From NCBI GenBank assembly GCA_018136815.1, contig CM030943.1:673975-737974 (forward strand): DNA of 64,000 bases, read 5' to 3'. Each line of letters begins with the position of its first letter. The stretch's first letter is position 1. The notes beneath the pieces are model-generated. The model saw nothing but the letters and a program-made list of their open reading frames with translations, had not been told where the DNA came from and searched no databases. This document shows positions 10,806-21,777 of this stretch, piece after piece. Source of the DNA: Isochrysis galbana (taxonomy: Eukaryota > Haptophyta > Isochrysidales > Isochrysidaceae). Position numbers and translations under genes: made by a program.

Positions 10806-12015
10806 ATGGCTCTTTCTGCTCGGCTAGCCCGGCCGCCAGCTCGCCTATGTCGAACCTACTCGGCCAGCGCGAGCGCACTGAACCACTGTGTGGCGCTGGT
10901 GCGCTCGCATGACCGTGAGCGCTACCTCTGTCTGCTTGCTGCGCCGCCCTCCGCGCGTGCGGCCCTTGTTGCTCTCTTCTCGCTCAACCTCGAGACGGCC
11001 AGAGTGAGGGAGTCGGTCACAGAACCGGCAATTGGTCGGATGCGTTTGAGCTGGTGGCGGCAGAGTGTGCGAACCGCGCTGGAGGGCGCGCCACCCGACC
11101 ACCCTGTTGCGCAGGCGCTCGCACACGCACACCATAGGGTGGGGTTCACGAGGAGGTTTGTCGAGCAAATCCTCGACGCACGAGAAGCCGACCTCGAGAG
11201 AATGCAACCAGAGGATTTAGGTAGGTCGGAACGCCTCGTGGGCGCGTGTGGTGAGGGGTTGGGTGACCGAGTGAGCACTTGCAGGATTTACTTGAGTAGC
11301 AGGATGGGCACATGTAGTGGAGAGGATCTGCCTTGAACAGGCGGGTGAGTGGGTGCACGCAGGAAGTCAGGACTGCCTCGTCGAGTCGCGCGACTGGCCA
11401 ACCGATCCCGCCCGCTTGCGGTGGTAGGTGAGCTGGTAGGCTACTGTGAGCAAACGGCGGGTGCGCTCATGCAGTTGAGCCTCGAGGCATGTGGGGTGCC
11501 CAAGGATGACGAAAAGGCCAGCTTGGCTGCGCATCATGTTGGTGTCGCACACGGGATGGCGACGGTGTTGCGGGGCGCCCTTCATCACGCTGGACAGGGG
11601 TAAGTCATGTGTCTCTGGTGGCACTCAAGCTATGCCGAGCTCATCACACACTTGCTCACATTTCTCTCATCACCTCCTCCCCACCCACAGCTGCACATAC
11701 ATTCCGGCCGATGTGGCCACACGCCACGAACTCTCGCTCAAGTCGATCCTCTCGGGACGAGCTTCACCTGCTCTCTCAGACGCCGCCTTCGAACTGGCCA
11801 CTGAGGCTACATCCCACTTGCTAGCTGCTCGGGCCCTTCAGCACGAGCTTTCCCCCGCTACGCGAGTGGCGCTCAAGCCAGCTGTGGTGGTTGATCTTGT
11901 ACTCTCCCGGTTGCAGCAGCACGGGTACAACTTGTTTGCGCGCGAGGCGCTCCAGCCTCTTGGCCTCCGCTTGCAGGCCTCACTCTTTTGGCATGGGGCT
12001 GTCGGCACCTTCTAA
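10806..12015 (+). CDS. NDUFAF6: NDUFAF6-like mitochondrial complex I assembly factor (three exons)
   Basis: Exons 10806-11220, 11428-11599 and 11691-12015 join in frame (phases 1 and 2) to give 303 aa. Introns are GTAGGT...TAG and GTAAGT...CACAG. The protein is a squalene/phytoene-synthase-fold member of the NDUFAF6 type. It has a basic N-terminal leader (MALSARLARPPARLCR) fit for mitochondrial import, then HDRERYLCLLAAPPSAR, FSLNLETARVRESV, RMRLSWWRQSV, HPVAQAL, LDAREADL, ELVGYCEQTAGALMQL, HHVGVAHGMATVLRG and CTYIPADV. It lacks the two DxxxD catalytic motifs of true prenyl synthases, as expected for the assembly factor. The length matches the animal protein. An LTR sits 142 bp upstream in divergent orientation. 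Confidence 0.9.
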
Positions 12016-12100
12016 GCCTTGAGTGGCGAACGGCCGACTTATGGTTGCTAAGCTGATGGGAGTTGGTAGGTGCCCTTGTGGCTGACTGTTGCGTGTGTGT

Positions 12101-13007
12101 TAGGGCGGTCAAACAGGGGGCTTTTTAACTATTAATAAGGGTTGGGCTGCATTTTTTGACCGTGGCGCGGTGCCCAATAAAAAAGCTCCGGGGGGGGCTA
12201 CCTGACGCTACGAAAATCTTCGCCAAGAAATGGTGCGATCCGCCCCCCCTCTCGCCCCCTCCGTCACGCGCGCTCACGCTCTACCCGTAAAGAATTGGCG
12301 GTCGCGCCCGCGGGGGGATCGGTTCCTTTAGATCTAAGCTACATTCGGCATTTGATTCCCGCCCGATGCAGCGCCGTGTCGGGCTGCCGACAGTCCGACC
12401 ACCCTCTGACCCTCTGGCATCATTGCCCGCGCAGCCCGCGCAGCTCCTCACAGCGCGCGCACGCGGCTACCCTGGCTACCAGAGGCTCCACCCCGACCAT
12501 CCCGACCCGCCCCTCGCAGGATTCACCCTCTCTCGAACTCGGCATCGAGAACTAGGCTCAGCTCACCGGCGCGGCCGTCCACGCGCGGCTGACGAGCCTC
12601 CGCGTCGAGGCTGCCTACGCGGCCATCCTCTCTCTGACAGTGCCAGATCCGGCATTGATCGATGAGGCGAGACCCGTGGGTGGCCTCAGGACGGGCCTCG
12701 TCGTGGCGCTCTACGCTGCGGCGGGCAGGAAAGCCCAAGATCCTGCCAGAGCGCCTCATAGCGCATCTCGCGGGAACCCACCACCCAGAGCAGAAATCAG
12801 TGTCTGCCGCTGGGTGGTCGGGAAAGTATTACCACCCACTGGCGCGGCCCGCCGGCTCCTGTGCCCACCTGACTGGGGGGGTCGTCCTGGCGCGGTCGCT
12901 TCGGCGACAGCGGCGTGTCCGTGAGCTCTTCGTCCATCATGGCGAGGGCAGCGGCAGCGAGAGCGGGCGGCGGCGCGCGCTCCATGACCCTATCGTTTTA
13001 ACGATAG
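12101..13007 (+). mobile_element. Repeat F4, full-length-looking copy ending in a hairpin
   Basis: It starts sharply at TAGGGCGGTCAAACAG and is colinear with 51872-52600 for about 700 bp. It ends at a perfect hairpin at 12990-13007 (CTATCGT-TTTA-ACGATAG). The left terminus TAGGGCGGTCAAA is shared with other elements here. An open frame across the shared part (LTDAAVHAWLTSLRVEAALAALL in the other copy) might be a decayed element protein, but it is interrupted in this copy. No target duplication was found. Confidence 0.7.
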
Positions 13008-13129
13008 TTGCCATCGGAAGCTTGATATTCGCCGCGTCCCAAGCCCGCAGATTCCGCTTCTTGCGCTGCTTGGTTTCTTCAGCGTCACCAGAATGCAAGT
13101 GATACGCAGCACACCAGTCCTCTGCCGCG

Positions 13130-13524
13130 ACCCCCCTTCAGGTCCCCAGGTGGCCTGCAGGGGGCTTGGGAGCACAGCTCAGGGGGCAGGCGAGGCTGGG
13201 GCATGGCCCCGGCCCCTCCTGCCTCTCCCTCGCTGGCTCACGCGCCCCTGCCGGTCTACTGGAGCTGGCTGGGGGCTCCTGATAGGGGGGCCCAGAGGGA
13301 GGAGGGGTTGCGTCAGGGGGATTGGCTGGCCACGACAGGCCAGGGCGGGCGCTATTCACGCGCGCGCGTGTGGGGAGAGGGATGGGTCAGCATGGCAGTG
13401 TGCTCCTGGCAGGCCATCAGGCGTGCCAAGAGAGTGAGTGGTTCCTCCCCCATGGCGGGGGAGGAGTGGAGAGAGGGGGAGGCTCGTGCCCCGTCATGGG
13501 TGAACCAAGTATAAACTTAGTTGG
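13130..13524 (+). mobile_element. Retroposon F2, truncated copy
   Basis: Colinear with the second half of 1396-2157, ending in the same hairpin (about 13504-13523, CCAAGTATAAACTTAG core). It is missing the AT-rich outer half. Confidence 0.8.
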
Positions 13525-13610
13525 TCTAACACCTCCAGATTCAGATTCAGGTGTTTGTATCATGCTTGTCAAACACCAGGTAACTATTAGATCATAGTCC
13601 CTGGGGAGGA

Positions 13611-13653
13611 GGGGGGCGGTGCGCGCTCCATGACCCTATCAGTTTACTGATAG
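13611..13653 (+). repeat. Hairpin-end-only fragment of F4
   Basis: Carries GCGCGCTCCATGACCCTATC as in F4, then hairpin 13636-13653 (CTATCAG-TTTA-CTGATAG). Compared with 12990-13007 the stem differs at complementary positions (CGT/ACG versus CAG/CTG), so pairing is kept while the sequence has changed. Confidence 0.75.
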
Positions 13654-14391
13654 TTCAAGAGGTGGATCAATCAAATCGCGACGCCGCCGTAGTAGCATAA
13701 CCACTGAACAAGAGGTTGGGCGGTATTTTGCATTTCTCGGGGGGCGGGTGGGGGGGCAGCTACCGCCTCGCCAGTGGCCAGTGGGGGTGCAAACGCTGCG
13801 CTTCATCCTATGCGTCACTACTTGATAGTGATCAGCACGTGTGGTGCGATGCACTCGAATGTCCGATGTTTCGGGAATCTCTGCACCTCCAGATGCTTGA
13901 TGCGCCATCGCATGCAGGAAGAGCTAGACACACATAACATTCCTTGCAAGTACAGGATGAAATAATAATCAAATAAGATCACTATGTCTCTCCTTCCGAG
14001 CAGAGTGTTGTCTTGAGGAACTTGTCCATTGGCGACGTGGGAAGCATCCTTTTCGAAGAATGTTCCTTTCTCACACACAATCAACATGTCTGCGACCCAC
14101 TGCAATCCTCGCTTCATTTCGACCACCGGCTTCCAATCATACACTTCTCGCCGTATAACAGCGGCGCTGCGATACTTCACGTGCTAGTACTTCACATATG
14201 TGGGAGGCGCCTGGATGCCATCACGCCTTCCACCTCGTTGGCCAGCTCCATGCGTTAATTACTGAGAGGATCCAGCAAACTCTCCCATGATGGCAGGCTC
14301 ACCCAAGCTAGATGACATAAGTTGGCGTGCCACCGGTGATGGCACTTCCACTCTCACTCAGAAGAGTCACCTCCTGAAGCTAGATTATCCC
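13654..14391. other. Intergenic, no supported gene
   Basis: Moderately AT-rich. A minus-strand frame of 120 codons (13818-14180) has protein-like composition (RREVYDWKPVVEMKRGLQWVADM), but I recognise no family and see no splice context. Left unassigned. Confidence 0.5.
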
Positions 14392-17300
14392 TCAGGTCAA
14401 CGATTCGAGCGCAACCCTCGCTGCGCGCAGTTTAGCCAGCATCTCAGCATCGCCCTTTCGCTTAGCCTCTGTGTCGGCGGGCTCATCAAGCATTCCATTA
14501 GGGGGCCGACGAGCGATGTGCTCAAACAAAACCGTGTAGATCTAAGGGGCAAATCGGGGTTGATGGGTATCATCGCCTGATGGTGACTTACGCGTGCAGC
14601 TGTGAGGAAGAGCAAGGCAAGCTGTTCGGGGATGGCCAGCGCACGGTTGCATGCGAGTGCTTGACCATGAAGAGCATCACGGCCTTGGGGACCGAGTTTG
14701 AGATGGAACGGACAACAGTGGCATGGTAGGACGAAAGCAGAGAACGGAGGAGGTTAGCATCGAGGCGATTCACCTGTAAAAGTAGAGGATCGGGGCGGAG
14801 CAATGCGATCAATCCATGGGCGATGATATTGGAAGGGAACGAGATTGTGGTTCCCAGGCCCGCGAGATCCCTTGCAAGGACGTTGTCTCTCACTGACTGG
14901 TTGGCCATGAGTGAGTGTATTACTACCAAAAAGTCTTACCAGCTTCTTGATAACGGCCGCGAGCTCATTCAAGAAGCTTTGATCATCCGTCGAAATGTAA
15001 GCCTCCTATTGTGTGCAAGCACAAAGTCAAGGCCAGAAAGACGGTCAAGCGCACATGCCATCTACAGAGTGCTATGCCAACAATAGGGCACAGAATGCTT
15101 ACGACGCCTCACCTCCATGTCAATCAACTCTTCTACTTTGGCTTGAGTAAGAGTGCGCGCACTCTGTAGCATGGCCCCAACCTCCTCGCGGATACGTGCC
15201 TACAAGTGGACATGGAAGGTTGGACACGACACGGAGGCGTGAGCAGAACAGCACTATCCCAGGACGCACCCCTAAAAGCATGAATAGAGAAAAACGTTGC
15301 TTTTGGTGGCATGAAACATCCGATGGGGGGGGGCGGGTGCTAAGCGTGCCTGCAATGCTGGAAATCTGCCCAAAGCTGGGGTATGGAGTAGTTGATTGGT
15401 GAGGGCCAGGAGTTCATCGTGTACAGCAGCTAGACAGACTAGGGATGGTTCTAGCAATTGTCGAATAGGACGGTGATCGGGATGCTGTAGCATGTGCTCA
15501 AGAAGCTCAATGGGAGGGATTGGGAAAGAGAGATGGTTGCCCTCGCAATCTTTTGCAGCCTACGAGAGGGGGGGGGGGGTTGCTCGCAGGCATTTCGCCA
15601 GCACACCCCGAGCTAGGATGCCCTGAAAGCGTCCATGGGCGGTTTCAACTTAGACGGGGCATACGGCACGGTGAGGTCGCACAAACCTCGATGAGGTAGG
15701 CATCCGGAAACTTGTCAGTTGTGAAGGGAGCGACCTCGGTCAGCTGAGTCTGTGGAAGGACGCCGGGACTCGGGGCAGGTGAGCATTCTGGGTCAATTCG
15801 CGCCAGCAGTGGGCCGGCGTATGTGCCCATCTCGCCGTCTCCCTGTCCTCACCTGCAAACGAACAAAGGCATCTTTGATCCGGCGGCCCGTCTTGATGTC
15901 AGCTCGCTTCTCGACGAGCGCTCCCACAAAATCGCGACAGAAGCCGGCCACCTAGCAATATAAGAAACGGTGACTTGGTGAAATGCAACGGCCCAGAGCG
16001 CGTGAATGGCACAGAGTGCGGGCGGCGCCGGGGGGGGGGGGGGGGCTACACTCCGAGACTCGTCCTTGCAGTTTGATAATGATCCAGTTCCGAACAAGCC
16101 AACGCCCGTGCACAACCAAAGCTGGCCTCGATCACTCGTCCTTACATGGCCTAAGGGGAATTGCGCCGCACCAACGTCTGGATCAGCGAGCCCTTTCCGG
16201 CCTCGTCGGCGGGCACGGCGGGCCCGAGGAGTGCCAAGTTGCGCTCCGTCTCGCTGGTCAGCTGCGAAATTTCGGCCACAATGCCTGGATGAAGCGAAAG
16301 GGCAGGGCATGGGAAGCCGCGTGTGGGGTAGTCCATACCCATGCCCAGAGCACGGCATGAGGGCAGGTACGGCACCTGGTAGGTGTTGCTTCAGGTGCTG
16401 CAGGAGTACCCGTGATAGAAAGCGAGACAGCAGCGGCACTCCCATTCGAGCGGCAGCGGCGGACGGGAGCTGGGAGTAGGCAGGATGGCGCGAAAAGTAC
16501 TCTGCCTCGGCGCGGAAGCCGCCAACTACCGTTAGGGCATCTGAGGCCCCAAATAGAAGGGGGGGCGGCACTTGCACAGGAAGGTGCAACATGGGCGCGG
16601 CGTAATCCGAGTGCACCATGGGACTGGTGGCAGCAAAGGTGTGCCGACGGAAGCGCCGGCTTTGCATCCCGCCAATCTACTTTAGAGCTAGGAAAGGCCC
16701 TTGTGTGTTTTGTGAAGAGGACGATCAGCATGGCATGCACCGCAACGCGCATGGCGAGCCGGAAGTCCACTCACCCGGCCCCTTAGACTCTGCCGGTGAT
16801 CGGTTGCGGATGGCGAAGTAGCCGAGCGCAAGCCGAAGGTCCGAAGGTACAGCTCCAGTCAAATACTGACTAACGTCTGTCCCTTGGTTCATTAGGTCCA
16901 CCTACCATGCCAAAGCAGATGGCACCATGAAAATTTATCACTACTACTACCACAAGATGGGAGATGGTGGAGGGCCCGGTGCCGATAGTGAGCATGTTCA
17001 TAGTGCCGACTCGCCCTGCACCTTTGTGAGAACTCCCACGGTCCTGGCTCCAGTCGGATCGTACTCTTTGACAAGCTCAAGCGCTGGATCAGCCTCCAAA
17101 TCCGGCCGAGCGGCGCAAACCTATGCAGTTTGGGGCATGCATGGCGTGTGTGCGGGACGGGCCAGAAGGATCGTTGCAGAGCCCCTCCCCCCCCCCCCCC
17201 GCCCCCCGCTTCTCTCCCGCGTGAGCCTGGGCCAGCTTTCGAGGATTGCCGTTCTGCCGCGCGTGCGAGAGCATCTAACCATGAGTATGATTGTCCTCTC

Positions 17301-18608
17301 CGGAGCAATGTATGCCGAGACCATTTGCCGGATCTGCTGCTTGATGTCCTTAGGCTGACCATGATCCGTGAGAGCCGTCATGGTTAGGCCGGGTAAGTCG
17401 ACGAGTGATAGATTAGGCACGTTGGGCGAGAAGTAGCGCAGGAAGATGGGAGTGGATGACACCGCCTTTCGAGAGCCGGCGCGGGCTTCCGTCTGCGCCT
17501 CAATGCACTCCCGAATCTGAGGCACCCACCACAACGGTGTTTGAGACGGCAATGGGGTGCTTCACACCGACTGCACGAGGTGGTGAGTGGCAGTGGTCGT
17601 GCGGGTCCGCTGAACGCGAAAGCGGCATCATTCACTTACTCGAGTCAGCTGTGCCGGCGTCGGATCAGGAAAGGCGAGGGGGATGCTTGTGGTTGGGACC
17701 TGCAAAGGTGAGATGCATGCAGATGGCGCAGTCAATGCAGTCAGGGTAGCACTTCGGAACCGTGCGCAGCCGTTGATGGAAAGGTGGACGAGTAATAGCT
17801 TGATGAAGTGCAGGCAGAGGCCGTAGCCCACCCACGCTCCACTTGCGAATTCTCCGAACTCGGCGCGCATGTTGGCGGGCTCAGGTGTGTGGACGAGTTG
17901 CAAGTTGAGTGGAGCTCGAGTCACCATCTGCGCAGACCAGGGTGTCAAGAGTGAGCGCACTGCAGAACATGGGGGCGGCGCAATCGAGCGGCAGACAAGC
18001 ATTGGGGTCGCATGGTGGGCGCCGCCGCGTGGGCTGCAGCCTCTCCTGCTCTCCAAGAGGGAGGATGTCGGCTGCGAGGAAGCCATTGAGGAGTGAGGAC
18101 TTTCCGCTGGACTGTGTGCCCACGACAACTAGACGCGGCAACTCGGGCTCGCGCAGCCGCGGGGCGCTGTTGCCTCCTGAGTTGAGCGTCACCGTGTTGA
18201 AGATGCCCGAGAGAGTGTTGGCGACCCTCAGCACCTGCAGCGTACAGAGGGCACGCGCCGTGTGTGATTGCACAGCCTCGGCGGCAATCGCGGCCGGAGC
18301 ACTGCTCTCTCGCGCAGTGTCTCTCTCGCCTCTGAGGAGCCAAGTCCTCGTAGCGCGCCGTCGTCGAGCTCTACGGGCGGAGTGACTTGTCCATTGTGTC
18401 CGAGGAGCATTCTGTTCTGCGTGAGGCGCCCTTCGCCACCCCCTCCCACGTAAGAGGAGAGATAAGAGCCTGCAGCCCATATGGCTGAGCCCCCAGCCTT
18501 GGCCACCACGGGGAGAGAAGTGGCGACGGCGCCGAGCGCGGCGCCCGCGGTGGTCGACAGTTTGTGGGGCACCTCGCCGGCCGACAGCTCTGGCTCCGTC
18601 TGCGCCAT
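14392..18608 (-). CDS. Dynamin-family GTPase (15 exons)
   Basis: Exons: 18608-18046, 17927-17832, 17699-17640, 17516-17280, 17120-17022, 16901-16775, 16525-16376, 16284-16172, 15951-15853, 15749-15687, 15559-15350, 15199-15113, 15005-14940, 14773-14592, 14541-14392. All phases agree except two indels noted below. GTPase motifs in order: G1 GTQSSGKSS, G2 VTRAPLNLQL, G3 DLPGLT, G4 TKVD, followed by NQGTDVSQYL and LGYFAIRNRS. The middle domain (EAEYFSRHPAY, RMGVPLLSRFLSRVLLQHL) and the GED (NLLRSLLSSYHATVVRSISNSVPKAVMLFMV) follow. A PH domain and proline-rich tail are absent, as in plant and algal DRPs. It should act in membrane fission of organelles or vesicles. Frame is lost by +2 bases in a GAGAGA run near 18318 and by -1 base near 14647; both look like indel errors, though recent decay is possible. 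Most introns are GT-AG, one is GC-AG (15349-15200), and the first has no GT/GC donor in the natural reading. Confidence 0.93.
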
Positions 18609-18894
18609 TGGGCGAAGAGAGCGGGGAAGGGTAAGGGGGAGGTTGGCCCTGCAAGCAGCCGGAGGAGAGAGGAGAGGAGAACGTGAGCGAGCGAGAAGAT
18701 CGTCCCCTGGAGAAAAGGGAAGAGGGAGCGTTCACGCGATGAAAAGTCGCAGGGGGAAGGGGAGGGATTCGAGAAGTTTGCAATCCGCGTGCCGCAGCAA
18801 CAGATCGTCCACAGTGCCCCTCACCTTTCTTGTGACAGGAGAGAGAAGCGGGCAGAGCGGGCGAGTGGAAGAAAGGGAAGAGAGGGAGGGAGGG

Positions 18895-18896
<2 letters not shown>

Positions 18897-18960
<64 letters not shown>
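18897..18960. repeat. (GA)n microsatellite
   Basis: About 30 uninterrupted GA dinucleotides, roughly 290 bp upstream of the dynamin start. It reads as (CT)n on the sense strand of that gene. Confidence 0.97.
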
Positions 18961-19455
18961 CCATCAGCCACAGAGGTCCTGTGCACTCCAGCATCACGTA
19001 TGCATATATAATGCATACTCCTCTAGTTTCCCAATTGTTGGCGCTGTGGACACTGCTGGCTAGCGGAGGAAGCGAGAGAGCTCGTCTACTTGAGAGGGAG
19101 AGAGGAGGCAGGAGGAAGAGAAGAGAGGCGCGCGCGGGGGGGGGGAGGGGGGGGGGGGCGGGGCGCGCGGGGGGGAGAGGGTTGGACGGGTCGGCCTCAG
19201 CGGCCAGAGCCAAGAGTCGGAGTATTATTGTTTCTCTGGTTCTCCTTCTCCCAATTTTGTTTTGTTGTTTAACTCCTTACTGCCGGAGCACCGAATCAGG
19301 TGCTTCGGCTCGGTTTCTCCTGTCTGGAGTTTTGTATTAGAAGGGGCTCATAGTCCCCATGTGCCTTGGTGTACGCTTAATTAGGTGTCCTCCGATCTCG
19401 TCCCCTCTTTCTCTTTGCGTCGGTAAGACCATGCTACACCTAGCACCTAGCCCTC
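18961..19455. other. Intergenic, G-rich, no gene seen
   Basis: Contains G tracts around 19136-19180. The sequence TTACTGCCGGAGCACCGAAT near 19277 resembles TTACTGCCTAAGCACCGAAA near 27182 in the divergent promoter region of the GT32/RUS pair. No coding signal. Confidence 0.5.
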
Positions 19456-19655
19456 GTCAACTAAGTTTATACTTAGTTCGCCCATGGGGGGGCACGAGCG
19501 CACGAGCGCACGAGCCCCCCTCTCTCTCCACTCCTCCCCTGCCATGGGGGAGGAACCACCCACTCTCCTGGCACGCCTGATGGCTTGCCAGGAGCACACA
19601 GCCTTGCTGACCCATTCCTCTCCCCACAGGCCCGCCTGACTCGCCCGCCCTGGTG
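19456..19655 (-). mobile_element. Retroposon F2, truncated copy
   Basis: Hairpin 19460-19477 (ACTAAGT-TTAT-ACTTAGT, perfect), then about 180 bp of F2 body. It is truncated away from the hairpin. It interrupts a minus-strand frame that starts at 19813 (MADTFRPDSYYDLSDIF), possibly the first residues of a retroelement gag. Confidence 0.8.
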
Positions 19656-20439
19656 CCTGGTGTCGAACACGCGATGACTACAGGCTCATAGGCAGAGGGC
19701 CGTTCGACCGAGCCGGCAGTAGCTGACGCGGCCGTAGAAGGTTCGTTGATTGCTGCTTGCGGGAAGATGTCTGAAAGGTCATAGTAGGAGTCGGGTCTGA
19801 AAGTGTCTGCCATCGAGCGCTACGAGCGACGAGGTAGAATGAGGGTCGGAGGAGGGCGACGCGTGGCGTCGGAGAGTAGAGACGAGGCTAGCTAGCGAGC
19901 TAGTGGCAGAGAGAGAGAGTGAGAATGAGAGCTTCTTAGGTCCGAGGTAGACACGGGAGACTACAACGCAAGGTCCCAAAAAGATAAGGACACAGAACCA
20001 CACACACTAAACCAAACGGGGCGAAAACTAACCACATCTGGACTAATTAATCTGGACGGACGGCCGAGCGTCGGCACCAGGGCAATTCAGCAACGCGCAG
20101 ACATGCGACAGAGGGGTCGGCACAACGAGGACAGACCTCGCTGGGGAGCTATGACCGATACACGGAGAGAAGACAAAAGACAGTCATGGAACATTTGATG
20201 ACATCGAGAGAAAGTAAGAGAAGAGGCGGTATACCAATCGACGAGACCTTGAGGCTTAAAATAACCCACAGGTTAGAAGTAAAAGTCTGTCATCGTATGG
20301 AATACGACACTCCCCGACTAAATTCGAGTCGTCTCGACGAGCGGCATGGAAAGAGAACAGAGCAACCGAAATAGAAGAAATCCAGAATTAGAACGACGAG
20401 GCGGGAGAAACCAAAGATGAAGAGTCGTCATTCCAACAA

Positions 20440-20856
20440 ATGTTACACCGTCTTGATCTTGTCTTGGAACGTCTCATCTGGGCGGGCCTCACTTGCAAGA
20501 TGTCGAAATGCGTTTTCTTTGCCACCTCGGCTGAATATCTCGGCCACGTTGTTTCGCGTGAAGGTCTTCGGATGGATCCCAAGAAAGTGGAAGCCGTCTC
20601 GAAAATCGACCCTACCCAAATCAACTCGATCGAAGCCGTCCGATCTTTCCTTGGATTGTGCTCGTACTACCGCCGTTTCATCCGTCGTTTTGCGATCCGT
20701 GCAGCGCCGTTGACCTCTCTCACGCGGAAAGGGTGCGATGTCCCGGTCGAGTCGCAAACAGAAACCTGTCGCCAGGCTATCGAAGATCTCAAGCAAGCTA
20801 TCTGTGAAGAACCCGTCCTGAAACTTTCGCGAAACTTGGGCCCCAAAATTGCCCAT
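20440..20856 (+). pseudogene. Gypsy/Ty3 reverse transcriptase fragment
   Basis: Reads the C-terminal RT palm/thumb and the RT-RNase H junction of Gypsy elements: HRLDLVLERL, GLTCKMSKCVFFA, YLGHVVSREGLRMDPKKVEAV, VRSFLGLCSYYRRFI, AAPLTSLTRKG. It lacks the upstream YxDD core, integrase and RNase H, so it is a fragment. About 100 bp further on, an A-rich tract at 20957-20965 precedes TGAAGATTCAG at about 20967, which may be the start of a 3' LTR. Confidence 0.9.
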
Positions 20857-21063
20857 CTGCGAAACTCCGCGAAACTTAAACTTGCCGTTACGACGTTACG
20901 CGCTACGGTTACGGTCGCGGCTGGCGAGAGGCAAGAGGCAAGAGGCAAGTAACGAGGAGCGAAAAAAAAACTGAAGATTCAGAGATTCAGGGCTAGTAAC
21001 ACCTATTGCTAGTTGCTAGGGACTGGTATCCTCTATCTACCTACCTCCCGTTCGTCATCGCCC

Positions 21064-21770
21064 TTACTCCCCCCTTTCCTTCGCCCCGGGCGTGCCACCT
21101 ATGGCCGCCTCAACGGCACTCCGTTGCGAAATCCACGCGTCAAGTCGATGGATGTACTTCAGGAACGTCTCCTCTGTCTGCATGCCTTCCGCAGCATGTA
21201 CAGGAAGACAAGACCGAGTCTGTAGCCTTGTCAAGTCGACACGGTCGTCAAACGTGCATTCACCTGCCGGGGCCTCAACGACTAAGTCTTCTGTTGCCCA
21301 CTTGCGCTTGGTGACCAACTGCACTCCATAATTCCAACCCGCCGCGTCCCATGTCATCATGACGGTGATTGTTTCCTTGTTGAGACTCGCCGTCTGCCGC
21401 ACCGCCTTACCCTTCCTTTTTGCCACTTTGGCTCGTCTCCCTTTTTGAGGCACGTCTAAGGGTTGTGGGGTCTCGTCCGCGTTGAGAAGACGACGCGCAT
21501 CTTTGATTACCTATACGGGAGGGGCGCGGTTGTTTGTCATTCGTCGTTTGTTTGTGGTGTGTGCGAACAGCGAACATGCACAACACGCATCAGCATCAGC
21601 GACCTTCGACCTTACCTTGGTGTCGGGAGTCATGACCCCCGCGGCGATGAGTTCTTTTTCGAGCCCATACTCGCCAGCAAAAAAATGGTTCTCGACGACT
21701 TGCTCTGTGTGCTTCATTGACCTTCTCTCCTCCTCGGCTCTAGATACGCCCTCCGCGATGTCAACGCCTC
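21064..21770 (-). pseudogene. pogo-like (DDE_1) transposase remnant
   Basis: Reading leftwards on the minus strand: HTEQVVENHFFAGEYGLEK, then after a gap VIKDARRLLNADETPQPLD, KGRRAKVAKRKGKA, LNKETITVMMTWDAAGW, KRKWATEDLVV. The NADET box with a following ITV...AAG block is the first catalytic-Asp region of Tc1/pogo DDE_1 transposases. The frame is broken, and the later Asp motifs and DNA-binding domain are not seen. The element end TAGGGCGGTCAAAC at 23146, with TA at its edge, fits this superfamily's TA target. The 203-bp satellite lies between that end and this frame. Confidence 0.6.
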
Positions 21771-21777
21771 TTGCTCG

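Noticed and set aside
13818..14180. 120-codon minus-strand frame downstream of dynamin
   Set aside because: Protein-like composition but no recognised family, splice context or neighbours to support it.
18897..18960. GA tract as a functional promoter element
   Set aside because: It is a simple microsatellite; position alone does not support a role.
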